A DNA stretch of 64,000 nucleotides from Haematobia irritans (GCF_050003625.1 NC_134398.1:100793664-100857663), one strand, 5' to 3'. Positions 23,470 through 36,479 are shown, counted from the stretch's first letter. Notes: generated by a model from the sequence alone, not told the origin. Made by a program: numbers and translations.

Positions 23470-24221
23470 CACTCATAGAAAAATTATTACCATACGGGCT
23501 CAAATCGACACCGTACGTTATTGATAGTTAGCCAACCCCGTATGGTACAATATCAATACCGAATGGTACAGCCGGTACGCAAAGCATGAAAGTACCATTC
23601 GGTATTACTGAAGTACCTATATGGTATTGAAAATAATACCTAATACGGTTTTATTATTTATACCACAAAGGTATTGATATATAAACAGTATTGGGTTTAT
23701 ACATATTTAGTTTAATAATACACACGCAAAAAGTCTTTGTTTCTTCGTCTCTTTAATTCATTTAATACATAACATACATACAAACACCTAGCCATTTCTC
23801 CATGCAATGTTTTTCTCCCAATTCAGCTCCATGTCGCTCTTCAGGCACTGCATCCCTCGAGTCGTCTGTTGTGGTATTTGGATGGTTTTTGTATGCCAAT
23901 TACGCATCTAATTAAAGAAGGTTCGCATTAAAAAACTTTAGAAATATTAAAAAATATTATACTTACCTTTACTTTGCTATATTCACAGAAATGATTTTTT
24001 CGGTAGTCATCTTATCCCAAAATATTGTTATTTACAAGCCACATGAAAAAAAAAAATAAACTACAAAGGCGACCAATTATACGTTACGGCGATGCGATAG
24101 TTAATACCATAGTAATACCGGATGTAAATGATTTGATATATAGTGGTATCAAAATTAAAGGGTAACGGTATTTATTAATACCAAACGGTAATGGCCACAT
24201 ACCGCCTTTTTTCTACCAGTG
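23470..24221. mobile_element. 752-bp MITE-like element with dispersed GGTATT/AATACC motifs
   Basis: Left end CACTCATAGAAAAA; right end on the reverse strand CACTGGTAGAAAAAA. Both flanks of the interior carry many copies of ACCATACGG-, GGTATT- and AATACC-like words in both orientations. The centre (about 23730-23960) is unrelated. No ORF. The target duplication is not clear. Confidence 0.62.
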
Positions 24222-24477
24222 TGGGAACTGCGAGATGTGCTGGAAAATAAACAAAATAAACTAGTTGGCTATTGAATTGAATTTTGAGAGGAATTAATTT
24301 GTGCTAGATAGCAATTAACACGAATACATGTAACTATTAAGTCTTCTAGCCAATATAATTATACTCAACAATTTTCCGTCTCGAAAGTTCTGGCCAACTT
24401 GTGCCAAAAATGTAGCAAACTCGTTAGGGACTCTTAAATTACCTAAACGGAACTCATTCCTGAACTAAAGGCCGGTA
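24222..24477. other. Short unassigned spacer
   Basis: AT-rich; no feature recognised. Confidence 0.4.
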
Positions 24478-24619
24478 CTATGTTCATTCTTGCGAAAATT
24501 TTTTATAGAAACCATTATTTCGCACATAGAAAGCGGTGTTTATTTAGGTAACTTAGAGCGCTATTTTACAGGGAGCGATATTGGATTAAGTTGGTGGTTG
24601 CTGCTTGCTATTACAAAAT
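24478..24619. mobile_element. Left half of AAGGCCGGTACT MITE, split by gypsy-2
   Basis: Starts AAGGCCGGTACTATGTTC. The matching inverted end (AAGGCCGGTACTCTGTTC on the reverse strand) is at 48687, on the far side of gypsy-2. The last four bases (AAAT, 24616-24619) are the gypsy-2 target duplication. Confidence 0.7.
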
Positions 24620-27600
24620 TGTAAGGGACAGGGTTTATTGATAGAGCGGTGGCACCTTTGCATTTTGCTGCGGCTTGAACTCGCCGGATTCGTGGATTCG
24701 TTTCCGCTCATATCCACTTACAAATAAATTTATGTGCCAAGGTGGTCGATAATAACGTTTTTACGTTTCACAAATAACAGTTGACGGTTACACTTGGAAT
24801 TTGAATCTTCATAAAGAAGAAAACTATGACGGTCGGACATTCCTCAAACGAGCTAAGCAACCAAAACATTCAAAATTTTGTTACAGAGATTTGACAACGA
24901 GTTGAGAGTCAGTTGATGATGACTCTTGGGCAGCCCACCCACAATATGACCCAAAATGGCCATCCTTATGAGATGCCTAATGCCCTATCTTACTTTTGTA
25001 GACATCTCCCAAAATATATATTATTCTCCTTTTCTTCTACAACTACCTACTCAACCCCTTTGACGGAATCAAAACATTATTGTTTTAAATTTCGATGCAA
25101 TCTTCACATATTTTTAATTTATTATTATTTTTTTAAAGTGAGTTGGATTTAAACTAGTATAATCTTAAATACAATATTACTAACTAATCATACATACAGA
25201 ATTTTTTAAATAAAATATATAATATTTAAATAAAATATTAATAACAATAGAAATCAATTTTTCTTTTTAATCTTTTTTTCATTTATGATTTTTTTTGTAA
25301 TAACAAAAATAAAGAAAGGAAACAGAATCTAAAAGGTATTTTAGATTTAGATTTTTGGGTAGAATAGTTAATATTTATGTTAGGTAAGGTTTTTCATATA
25401 TTTTATATAAGGAATATGTGAATTTTTTAACTATTTAATATTGTTGATGATTTTACTTTCTTGTGTTTCTTTTTTAAGTATCAATTATTTGTTAGTTTGG
25501 TTGTAATGTAGTGTAATAATTGTTTCGTGTTTAGACTAATATCTTTAATATTTTACGTTCACGCATTTAGGTTACGTTTTGGAACACCCACGTGCTCTTT
25601 AACGTCTTTCTTTTTTTCTTCTTTTTGATCGAATTTTAACTAATTTCTATCGCCTTTTATCCAATTTTATGTATTTTCTTTGCAATTTTCATTCAAAAGT
25701 TGTTTTTCCGTTACCATTCATCTACTACCATCTATTGGCCTGTTGGCTAACTATTTTTTTTATAGCAAGTTTTCATGTGGTTTGTATACTCACTGTTTGC
25801 CTGCTTCTCTCAATTTTACAATGAAATTTCCTTCGGGATACGTGTAGATGGTGCCACTATCGTTTCCCTTTTGTTTTACCGCCACAATATCCTATGAAGT
25901 AAATGCATTTTGATTCGGATTAGGACCTAACCAATTTATTACACAAATGGAAAAAATGTGTTCCTTACCCGAGGTATGAATTATTCGCACACTTATAGCA
26001 AACTCTGCATACAATGTCAATGCCACACATCAAATAAATCAGGGAAACTAATTAATACCAAGAAAACTAATTAATCCCTGTTTTATTTGGACAATTGTCA
26101 TTTCTTACCAAGTACTCTTGGTAGCAATACATGTGACCACAGAACTCACTTCTTATCACTTTATACTCTACTTTTTCTAAGGTTATAAACTGCACTATTG
26201 AATGGTAAACTGTGAATAATCACACCACTTTTACAATCCTAACTATATATACTGCCATCTATTTTGCCAATCTGTCCCTGTAGTGGTGTCTTTGATACAG
26301 GTCACACAAACTACTTCAGGATGAAATTCATCCCGCCGCAAAACGACTTTGGAGTCTTGAAAGTGGTATACACTTCAAGTTCTCCAAACTCCCGATAGGT
26401 GGTGAACTGTATCCCTAAACAACCAGTCTGAAAAAACAAAAACAAAATGTTGGTACATTACTGATCCGGTGGTTTACTAGGGTAAATAAATGTAGGGACT
26501 CTGTATGGTGGGATATCATACTTAGTCGGTTCTACATATCCCCATTACTCTATTTCATACATAATCCTTGTTAACATGCGTACTATAAATTTCATCTGTT
26601 CACTAACAGATGATTTTAGATATCATGTGTGAAACATGTAACGTTAACCAACACTATACAACACATGATCCTGTCAAAAACAAAAATAAACATTTGTCTG
26701 GTCGGTAGCATTTTATCCCCAAGAAGTTCCCGTGGAAATTAAACATCAGGTACCATAAGCCCTCCACCTTCATCACAAAAAAAATAAGGGCATACTCCCT
26801 GGTGAATTGACGGATAAAGAAAACTATGTTGAATAGAACAATTGAAGCCCATCGATAACAATACGGTAATGCGCTTTACAGACTATCAGTTATTCCGGAC
26901 GGAATGTCGGTGTTTGTAAAGAATCTTACAGTGTGTCGGATCGATAAGACTTGTCGGCGATGACTAAATAATCGGTAAATGTGTTATCGATCCCATAAAC
27001 ATGCAGCAGTATCGATTATGCCGTCGGACTTAACTTATAATGTGCACAATATATGGGATTTGTTCGACACGAGCACTGTCGTCCGGAATAACTGATAGTC
27101 TGTAAAGCGCATAAGTCTCGTTCTATAGTAACCAGCAAATCCTCATTGTACTAATAGAACAATATCAAACGCAGGTTTCCCAATTTTTTTGACGCATGGA
27201 GCTAGTGAAGTCCAGTGAGTCATATTGTTCTTGGAACGCTTACGAAACCTCCTCATAATGGTCCTGACTCAACATGGGTATACTGGAATTGCTACACTGT
27301 GGCAAAACCAATTATGTTCCTGTAACAATTTTTAGTTATATCTCGATGTAAGTACAAAAAGGCGTTCGTGGTAAAAACTGATTAAGTTAAAGTAGCCAAC
27401 ATAATTACGAGTGTTACATGATGTTGTCTGTCTTCTCTAACGATTTCCATCATAACGTCCCAACAATTATATAGCCATGTAGAATTAGTAAGTGTCAGTA
27501 GTCCATTCTTACGGTAATCTGCAATCATACAAAACGTTTCCCCTTGCTCTATTCTAATTCGTTGATATGCTAATAGAAATTCGTATCTACGACAAGTTCA

Positions 27601-27916
27601 TGAAATCTTCGTAACATACTTATGATATTGGACGTTTCACTGTTTGCTAGATTGATATCTTCCAACTTCGCCTAGAAAAGTGTAATGTTCAGTTAATATT
27701 ATTAATCTTTCACAATTATACTTTTCTATCAAAGTTTGGGTATGAATCCCCTGCATCGACGTACACTGTAAAAAAATCATTTCGTGTCGGTAACAAAATT
27801 CATGCTAAGCAAAAGTATGTCAGAAATTGGCGTGCTGTGGCGTAAACAGTAGAAAATAATTTCAATAGCAATTCCCATGTTTCTAAAAATATTTATTGTT
27901 GTAAGTGGCCGTCACA
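24620..27916 (-). repeat. gypsy-2 3' LTR (contains a MITE)
   Basis: 3297 bp, of which 245 are a MITE plus its duplication. No substantial coding content: the 79-codon frame at 24913-25152 is repeated at 35373-35612 only because both LTRs contain it. Confidence 0.87.
26870..27111. mobile_element. 242-bp MITE, PIF/Harbinger-like
   Basis: Perfect TIRs of about 32 bp beginning TGCGCTTTACAGACTATCAG, flanked by TAA at 26867-26869 and 27112-27114. The sister LTR has the empty site with one TAA (47618-47620). A degenerate copy of the end lies at 54271-54309. A 3-bp TAA duplication fits PIF/Harbinger, but the family is not proven. Confidence 0.87.
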
Positions 27917-28596
27917 AAGCCAGATTTTTCTGCGACTGCGCAGGAGCAGGAAAATTTGGGGAAAAAATCCGGGCGCTACACTGAAAGCAAATTATTGTAG
28001 GCATAGATAGATGTCAATTGTAACATAGAAATATTCCAAAAGACAAATGGAACAAATGGAATAAATGTTCGTGTGTGAACATTGTGAAAAAAATTTATAT
28101 AACACGTATATTATGTTCCTTAAATTCTGGTTAATTGATTTCGAAATCATTTACTCATAGTTATCTGGTATTTATAGCCGTACACAGAGAAAAATAGTAT
28201 TCTTCTTTTGTGAAAATGGTTCACTTTTGGAAAAATTGAATTATTTCGAATAGTGATTATCGAAGTAATAACATTTTATTACCCGCCGTGGGACAAATGG
28301 TAAAAAAAATAAACAAAAATAAACATAATTATTATAATTAACTTAAGTTACAATCATATTTGTCAAGAACATTAGGGCTTGTTACCTTATGATTCCGTGA
28401 CAACTTTAACACCTCCGTTTGACCATAATTTGATATGACTAATATTGATACCTTCATAAAATATTGAGTTACACTCAAAAAAATAATGGAATTTTCTAAA
28501 CAATAAAAAAAACTTGCTAAAGTTAAGCCATATGGTTATAAGAATTTGTTCCACAACATGTATCAAGAAAATTATGTATACGTCGACAGCCGAAAA
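27917..28596 (-). other. gypsy-2 3' untranslated region
   Basis: Between the pol stop and the 3' LTR, AT-rich, no ORF. No clear polypurine tract abuts the LTR edge; the adjacent - strand reads GCAGAAAAATCTGGCTT. Confidence 0.6.
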
Positions 28597-31500
28597 CTAA
28601 TATTTGAGATGTTGACCATGTATGACTCCAATGAGTTGACCTCTTAAATTTTCAACCTCATACATGTTTTTTCCAACCGGTTGCCTTATGCGACATTTCA
28701 GCCATTGCTTGCAAAGCTTGGCGTTTATGCCCTTGCTAAAGTCGCTCTGAACAAAGTTTTTTCTATACACCTCCTGTCCAGCCTTAAAATGTGTTTCCCT
28801 AGCTCGCTTGTTATAGCTCTTGACATTCCTTTCGTATGCGTCATGCAACTTCTCACTAATCCTACGATTTATCAGCTGCATTTTATCGGCCTTGGGTAGA
28901 AATTGGACGCTTCCGTCAGATAATGCACCAATCCCCTTAAGGATCTGATAGGCCTGTGCATGTGTGATCATATTATACCCAAATAAAGCATAATAAGGAG
29001 TACGACCAGTAGATGAGTGGACGGTTGAACGTAGAGAACATTCTATTTTTGACAAGTTTTCATCCCATCTGTTCTGATCACTTCCGAGGAAACTCCTTAT
29101 ACTGCTTATTATAGACTGATTTACTCTCTCACTAGCATTAGCTTGTGGGGAGTGTATAGCAGTCTTCATATGTTGTATTCCATAGATTTTCATAAGTTCT
29201 TTAAACGATTCACTCAGAAATTGCTTACCATTGTCGGAGTGTACCGTTTCAGGAACTCCAAACTTATGGAATACTTCCTGGATAAGAAATTTGATCACTG
29301 ACCTGGAAGTAGCCTTTGGAATCGCTTTCAGCAAAACAAATTTAGTTCTATGATCTAGAACTATAAAGATATGCGTATTTCCAGTACGGGTACGAGGATA
29401 TGGTCCTAGGAAATCAATATAGATTTTCTGGAATGGACGCTGGGTTATAACTTCATGTCCCATAGTCGGTCGAAGAGTTTGTTTTGGATGTTTGTTTTCC
29501 TTGCAGCTCTGACAGTCCCTTATGAAGTTCCTCACATCAGTCGATAAAGTTGGCCAATAGAAATATTGTCTAACGTTTGACACAGTCTTAGTGATGCCAC
29601 CATGACAAGTGTTGTCCTCATGGGACTTCCGAACAATAGAATCTGTCATGCCGCTTGGAATCCAAATTCTCCAACAATCCTCTTCATCATCCACTTCACC
29701 TCGATTGAAAAGAACCCTCTTGTATACAAGTCCGTCTTCTGTCTTCAAATCCGGCAAGGAATTCCTATTCTGTTGAACAGTGTCCATTAAAGCCAAGTAA
29801 TCGGGGCTTGTGAATTCTGGAGAACTGAAACCAATGATCGAATTATCACCAAAAGAAAGTTCCTCCATACTGAGACGAGATAGCATATCGGGAACAACAT
29901 TCTTCGTTCCTTTCCGATGCTCTATTGAGAATTTGTAGCCTTGAAGTTTCAAGCTCCATCGTGCTAGCCTACCATTCAAGTCCTGTTGCTTCATCAGCCA
30001 TTTCAGACTTGAATGGTCCGTAATGACTGTGAATTCCATCTACGTATTGACGGAACTTGTCAATGGCTAACACGACGGCAAGGCACTCCTTCTCAGTAGT
30101 GGAGTAATTTTTTTGAGCCGCATTCAATTTTTTTGAGAAAAACTCAATTGGGTGTTCGTGTCCATTTTCGTCCTTTTGAAACAGGACCGCTCCTATTCCC
30201 ACATTGGATGCGTCACACTGGACGAAAAATGGTCTTTCAAAATTTGGACTTATCAAAACTGGACTGGATATCAGTCTCTTTTTCAATTCCTCGAATGAAG
30301 ATATAGCCTCTGGGGTAAAACAAAATTTCGTAGACTTCTTCAGTGTATCGGTAATAGGGGCAGTGAGGGTAGAATAGTCGGAAATAAACCGTCTATACCA
30401 TCCCACGGTTCCTAAAAATCGCCTAACATCCTTTGGGGTCTTAGGAGGAGATATCTTGGATATTGCCTCGACTTTAGAAGGATCGGTTTTCAATTTGCCA
30501 TCGCCGACAATGTATCCAAGATATTTCAACTCCTTGTAGCAAAATCTTGACTTTTGCATATTAATAGTCAAGCCAGCCGAAGTAAGTCGTCTACCCACAG
30601 TTCTCAACATATCCATGTGGGATTCGAAATTTGATGACACAATCAATAGGTCATCAAGATATACGAAAACCCTATCTCTAAGTTCTGATGGAATGACCCG
30701 ATCCATCAGACGACACATCCGTTGGGCGGCGTTACAAAGTCCGAAGGGCATTACCTTGAATTGGTAATGGGGTCTCCTTGGACTGTAAAAGCTGTTTTGG
30801 GGCGGCTAGATTCCTCTAATGGAATCTGCCAAAAGGCATCTTTCAAATCAATGGCTGATATGAAATATGTATCACCCAATCGACTTAAAAGGCCATCTAT
30901 ATTGGGCAGAGGGTACGCGTCTTTTTTCGTAACCTTATTGAGTTCGCGTGCATCTAGGCAAAGCCGATTCTTACCAGGCTTAATTACCAATGTCACCCTG
31001 TTGTTCCATGCCGCATCTGTGGCTGGTTCAATTACATCCAAAGCTAACATTCGGTCAATTTCCCCATATGTTAGTTTTTGAACAGCAGGTGAGACGGGGT
31101 AATAGCGCATTTTTCTTGGCTCAGCATCGCCTGTGTCAATGAAATGCTGCTCTAAATCAGTTCTCCCTAAACCAAACTTGCTAAAGCACCGAAACTCAAG
31201 TTTAACACTTTCAAGAACAATTTGTTGTTCTTGTGTTAAAGTATGTCTCTGAGCGTCCTCCTCCTCTATTGACAATTCATTTATACTCATACTATTGAAA
31301 CAGATGTTGATGCCAAACTTCTTCCAAAAATCTATACCAAGAATAAGTTCTTGGGATAAAGTTGGCACAACATAAAAGTACATCCATTCGGACTTACCAT
31401 TACACTTAACAATAGCCTTAATTTTTCCTACAATATTTAAGGCATAGCCATCCGCTGCATTTATAACTGAACGAAAATCGAAAATATCAATTTTCATCTT

Positions 31501-32007
31501 AGCAATATTCTCGAAGCAGTTTTTACCCACACATGAAACTGAAGCTCCACTGTCCATGAGGCCTTTTAAAATATATCCATTTATTTCAACATCCAAATAT
31601 GGACGTATATCTGTGTCAGAAGATAAAGTTGAAATAGATAAAGATTTTCTTTCAGATTTTCGATTTTGATATCTGAGTCTAGTTTTCAAAATATTTGTCG
31701 AAGGTTTTGGGAAATCTTTAAATATTTCATCCCTTATCTTATTATAATTTCCTAAACGCACCTCGTATGGAACAATTTGCTTCAATTTCTGTTGTGGAGT
31801 TCTGTCACGGTTATGATTCCGGGAAATTCCGATACTTATTCTGTCCTTATCTTCTAGGTTAACTCCTCGTGGTCCATTTCGGTCGATAATAGGGTAAATT
31901 TTGGTGTCTGATGTTTCAGAGCTACCATGAATACTTATTGGGGCTGTTTGTGGTCTGAACATGATGGCCCCGTCCACATCATGCTCTTTCGATTGTTTTC
32001 CTTGCAT
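28597..32007 (-). pseudogene. gypsy-2 pol, two small frame-breaking indels
   Basis: Segment 32007-30751: protease (GLMDSGASVSCVG, DSG) and RT fingers (KNRLCLDARELNK). Segment 30751-29969: RT palm (MPFGLCNAAQRM, VYLDDLLIVSSNF) and RNase H start (QCDASNVGIGAVLFQKDE). Segment 30039-28597: rest of RNase H (TDHSSLKWL), integrase zinc module (H-H, CQSCKENK), core (IYIDFLGPY, VHSDNGKQF, ASERVNQS) and C-terminal tail. The first break, just before MPFGLCN, looks like a one-base loss; the second, in RNase H, like a 5-bp loss in a short tandem repeat. All catalytic motifs remain. pol starts inside gag in the -1 frame (overlap 31935-32007). Confidence 0.9.
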
Positions 32008-33644
32008 CTTGCGCAGTTTGGTGTGGTCACATTATCCATACCACATCTATAACAAAAAATGCGCCTTTCGGATTCACAATCGATAAATGAATGGCCAGGT
32101 TGTCGACAGTTCCAGCATGTCAATTTGCCCGCATTGGAATTCAGCTTAAGAGCCTCTAACTGATACTCCGTTTGAGTTAATTCATTAGGCTGTCCAAAAT
32201 CCCAATCTGCTGTCGAGTTCAATTCGTTTACCCTACGAGCTTGATGTGGCGGTCGGTAAGAGTTGCGCTTATAAAGGCTCCTCTCAGCACGCCTACATTC
32301 CTCAATCAAACGATCAAGACTATAAATGGGCATTGGGAATATTAATTGGGCTAACCCATCTTTGAGGTTGTCCTTTATTATCCTAACCAATTCATGCTCC
32401 GGAACAGACATACGCATTTGATTATTTAAGTTTATAATCTCTTGAAGAAATGTGTCAGCCGATTCATTGTAGGATTGTCTCCTCTCCATAATCCTACGTT
32501 GAATTTCGAAATCACTTTCGAAACGCTGAAACTTTCTTTTGAGATTATATTTCAAAAAGTCCCATTCGCAAAATGGATTTTGGCGCCTGAAGCTCCAAAA
32601 CCATTCATAAGCATTGCCAGCCAAGAGGTGATGGAATCCTTTCAGTAGTACATGTGTCGGACAGTTTGAATCCTCCCTTATAGTTTCAACCCTAAATATA
32701 AAATCCTCTACACTTACTGATCTATCATGTCCATCAAAACGAATGCCCCATTTTTCAAGATTCCATTGTTCTGGTGTTCTTGAAAAATAGTTCATTGAAG
32801 TGGCTGTGGCAAAATTTTGAGAAGGGGGTGGTGGGGGTTGAAAATAGTCCTGTCTAGGTGGTGGAATATTATATCCTTGATGATACTGTGGGACATCTCT
32901 AGGTGGTGCGAAATTTGTTGGAACATTATTTCGAAAATCGTCCCTAAAATTCACCTGAGGAATATTATCCATTAAATTATTACGTTGTTGTGTCGGTAAT
33001 GACGTTCCTGAATTTTGTCCCTGGGTCGGTGGAGGTGGAAAGTCAAGATTCTGTGGCTGAGGATTACTAGATACCGGTGGAATGTTATTTTGAATATCCC
33101 TCTCATTAGAAATTGCCCTTTCAGACCGGATAGTCTCTCTCACAATCTCTGGAATTAGTTTTCGTAAATTCTCATTTACCTCCTGCATCGCTCGAGCCTG
33201 TGCCACGCCGACAGCAGCTGCTACATAATCCTTCAAAGCTAAACCACTACCGTTCACAATAATATCGTTATTCCCAACATTATTATTATTCTGAACATTA
33301 TTCCTGTTTCCTGTATTATCGACCGTTTGGTCATTCCTTTGAGATCGAAATTCATTTCGTATCCCTATCGCAGTTATGCTGCTATATTGGGGTGAGGGAA
33401 TGCTATTTTCTTCATTCGATGAAGTAGTTTGTGGATCTATAGCCAAATCTGTCTGGTTTTCTCCAGAATCTACGAGAGTAGTGTGTGAGAAATTATGGGT
33501 ATCTAAATTCAAATTTGCTTGACTCCCAACTCTGGTATTCGAACTTGAAGCAAGTGTAGTCGTTGTGGTAGGGGTCGTTGTAGTCATTGCTACTGTTGTG
33601 GCGGAATTTCTCGACATATTTGAAGACATTGACCTCAGTATCAT
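31935..33644 (-). CDS. gypsy-2 Gag, 569 aa, intact
   Basis: Structural protein of the element. Residues 1-60 are Ser/Thr-rich, 80-260 Asn/Pro-rich with PPPPP tracts. A capsid-like domain lies around 280-440 (KWGIRFDGHDRSVSVEDFIF, GFHHLLAGNAYEWFW, FPMPIYSLDRLIEECRRAE). The nucleocapsid has a CCHC knuckle (CWNCRQPGHSFIDC) and a second Cys cluster (CYRCGMDN, NCARC). It ends inside the start of pol, so Pol is probably made by -1 frameshifting; I see A-rich sequence (AAGGAAAACAA) in the overlap but no canonical slippery heptamer. Uninterrupted over 1.7 kb, consistent with recent insertion. Confidence 0.88.
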   Translation of the reverse strand: MILRSMSSNMSRNSATTVAMTTTTPTTTTTLASSSNTRVGSQANLNLDTHNFSHTTLVDSGENQTDLAIDPQTTSSNEENSIPSPQYSSITAIGIRNEFRSQRNDQTVDNTGNRNNVQNNNNVGNNDIIVNGSGLALKDYVAAAVGVAQARAMQEVNENLRKLIPEIVRETIRSERAISNERDIQNNIPPVSSNPQPQNLDFPPPPTQGQNSGTSLPTQQRNNLMDNIPQVNFRDDFRNNVPTNFAPPRDVPQYHQGYNIPPPRQDYFQPPPPPSQNFATATSMNYFSRTPEQWNLEKWGIRFDGHDRSVSVEDFIFRVETIREDSNCPTHVLLKGFHHLLAGNAYEWFWSFRRQNPFCEWDFLKYNLKRKFQRFESDFEIQRRIMERRQSYNESADTFLQEIINLNNQMRMSVPEHELVRIIKDNLKDGLAQLIFPMPIYSLDRLIEECRRAERSLYKRNSYRPPHQARRVNELNSTADWDFGQPNELTQTEYQLEALKLNSNAGKLTCWNCRQPGHSFIDCESERRIFCYRCGMDNVTTPNCARCKENNRKSMMWTGPSCSDHKQPQ

Positions 33645-35058
33645 TTTTGGTAGTAAACGAATAAGTACGGGAATAAAAATTCAACAAAAAAATGTAGACA
33701 ACAAAGTATTCGTACAAGAAAAATTAATTATGTATTAATGTGATGATGTATAGTAAATTTTGTAATTCGAATGTAACGGATTTTCAGTTAAAAAAAATAT
33801 AGTAATTTGCGTGTAACAAAAATATTAAAATACTTAAAAAAATATGTTTTCCTTTAAATTCATTTTTCTATAAATTATTATGTTTTTGATTTTGGTAATC
33901 TTGAACAATATATATATATATATATATTTTTATATTTGTTTTTTTTTATATTTTTGTATATGTAGTATTATTTTTTTTTTTTTTTTTTGATTGTTTTTTC
34001 AAAATTTAATTTTGACAAATAAATAAATAATAATAAATAAAAATAATAATAAATAACTATGTTTCAAAAAAAAAAACTTATTTCCAAATAATTTGATGTA
34101 TAAGTTTGTTTTTGTTGTAGTGTTTTTTTTTAATACAATAATTAAATTGATAATTTCGGTAATAATTAATTCAAAATTGCAAATTAAATTTTAAAGACAA
34201 ATTTGAAATTTAAATAGTTTATGTTTTGATTCTCTCTTCTTTTTTTTATGCGTAGGATATATTCCTTTTAAACTTTCATTCAACTTTTTTTGTTTCTGAT
34301 TTTTAAATTTTGTACAAATATATTTTATATTATATATATTTTATTTCTGTAAAAATATATTTTTATTAATAATATTTTTCGATTTTGTTTTCTTTTCAGA
34401 TAATTCATATGGTCGAGTAATTTGTAGTTGTGTTAAAAAAGGAGATTGTTTTTCGTGTCAAATCAATCATAATACATTATGAAATTACCTCATATCGTTT
34501 TTTATTTAACTAATTGTATTAGCCCTTAGAAGTAAAATCAAAGTATATTATATCTGTAACATTTATACAATTTACAAATGATTAAAAAAATCGAATAAAT
34601 TGAATTGAATGAGTTGTATGAAATAAATTCTTGTTCTCTCAATTATTTAATTTTGTAACTTTTTAACAACGGTTTCGAGAATTTATTTCGTGATGCTTCT
34701 CATTGAGGAAAACGGAACGACAGAACACTAAACGTACACTAACAAAAATGATTAGACTAATTTAATATATATTAGCCTCAGTTGATTAGTTGGCAAATAG
34801 TTAGACAAGTCTATGTTAGTGTAGCAAATTCTCAATGACTCGAGGATCACATGAGCCGACTTACACTAAATATCCAAATCATCCAGTTGCCAATTAATCA
34901 CCATTGATTGAGCCAGTTTTCCATGACTGTCGCAACGCAGGCATAGCTCTGTGACAGCTTTCCGGGACTTACAGCATCTCAAACTAATTCAAACAATGTA
35001 TTGGATTGCTTACATGCAACAATGTTCAAAATTTGAACATTTTTACGTATAAACAGTT
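33645..35058 (-). other. gypsy-2 untranslated leader
   Basis: 1.4 kb, extremely AT-rich, with (TA)n near 33909-33927 and a long T run near 33971-33989. No coding signal beyond chance frames. Confidence 0.65.
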
Positions 35059-35076
35059 CCACGTTGTTGAGCGCCA
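35059..35076 (-). promoter_or_regulatory. gypsy-2 primer binding site (tRNA-Lys type)
   Basis: TGGCGCTCAACAACGTGG on the - strand, three bases from the LTR edge at 35080. It differs by small changes from the TGGCGCCCAAC form in gypsy-1. Confidence 0.75.
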
Positions 35077-35079
35077 ATT

Positions 35080-36479
35080 TGTAAGGGACAGGTTTTATTG
35101 ATAGAGCGGTGGCACCTTTGCATTTTGCTGCGGCTTGAACTCGCCGGATTCGTGGATTCGTTTCCGCTCATATCCACTTACAAATAAATTTATGTGCCAA
35201 GGTGGTCGATAATAACGTTTTTACGTTTCACAAATAACAGTTGACGGTTACACTTGGAATTTGAATCTTCATAAAGAAGAAAAGTATGACGGACGGACAT
35301 TCCTCAAACGAGCTAAGCAACCAAAACATTCAAAATTTTGTTACAGAGATTTGACAACGAGTTGAGAGTCAGTTGATGATGACTCTTGGGCAGCCCACCC
35401 ACAATATGACCCAAAATGGCCATCCTTATGAGATGCCTAATGCCCTATCTTACTTTTGTAGACATCTCCCAAAATATATATTATTCTCCTTTTCTTCTAC
35501 AACTACCTACTCAACCCCTTTGACGGAATCAAAACATTATTGTTTTAAATTTCGATGCAATCTTCACATATTTTTAATTTATTATTATTTTTTTAAAGTG
35601 AGTTGGATTTAAACTAGTATAATCTTAAATACAATATTACTAACTAATCATACATACAGAATTTTTTTAAATAAAATATATAATATTTAAATAAAATATT
35701 AATAACAATAGAAATCAATTTTTCTTTTTAATCTTTTTTTCATTTATGATTTTTTTTGTAACAACAAAAATAAAGAAAGGAAACAGAATCTAAAAGGTAT
35801 TTTAGATTTAGATTTTTGTGTAGAATAGTTAATATTTATGTTAGGTAAGGTTTTTCATATATTTTATATAAGGAATATGTGAATTTTTTAACCATTTAAT
35901 ATTGTTGATGATTTTACTTTCTTGTGTTTCTTTTTTAAGTATCAATTATTTGTTGGTTTGGTTGTAATGTAGTGTAATAATTGTTTCGTGTTTAGACTAA
36001 TATCTTTAATATTTTACGTTCACGCATTTAGGTTACGTTTTGGAACACCCACGTGCTCTTTAACGTCTTTCTTTTTTTCTTCTTTTTGATCGAATTTTAA
36101 CTAATTTCTATCGCCTTTTATCCAATTTTATGTATTTTCTTTGCAATTTTCATTCAAAAGTTGTTTTTCCGTTACCATTCATCTACTACCATCTATTGGC
36201 CTGTTGGCTAACTATTTTTTTTATAGCAAGTTTTCATGTGGTTTGTATACTCACTGTTTGCCTGCTTCTCTCAATTTTACAATGAAATTTCCTTCGGGAT
36301 ACGTGTAGATGGTGCCACTATCGTTTCCCTTTTGTTTTACCGCCACAATATCCTATGAAGTAAATGCATTTTGATTCGGATTAGGACCTAACCAATTTAT
36401 TACACAAATGGAAAAAATGTGTTCCTTACCCGAGGTATGAATTATTCGCACACTTATAGCAAACTCTGCATACAATGTC
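35080..36479 (-). repeat. gypsy-2 5' LTR, first segment
   Basis: Nearly identical to 24620-26015 of the other LTR. Interrupted by BEL-2 after ATGTC at 36475-36479; continues at 46770. Confidence 0.88.

Noticed and set aside
24640..24720. tRNA-like A/B boxes (AGCGGTGGCAC, GGATTCGTTTCC) in the LTR start, suggesting a SINE head
   Set aside because: The match to a B box is weak, and the region is the end of an LTR in the opposite transcription direction.
24913..25152. 79-codon ORF repeated at 35373-35612 as a small conserved gene
   Set aside because: It is identical only because it lies in both LTRs of a young element.
24620..28000. Segmental duplication of a 3.3-kb block (24.6 and 35.1/46.8 kb)
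   Set aside because: TG...CA ends, AAAT duplication outside both copies, primer site and gag-pol between them identify the blocks as LTRs.
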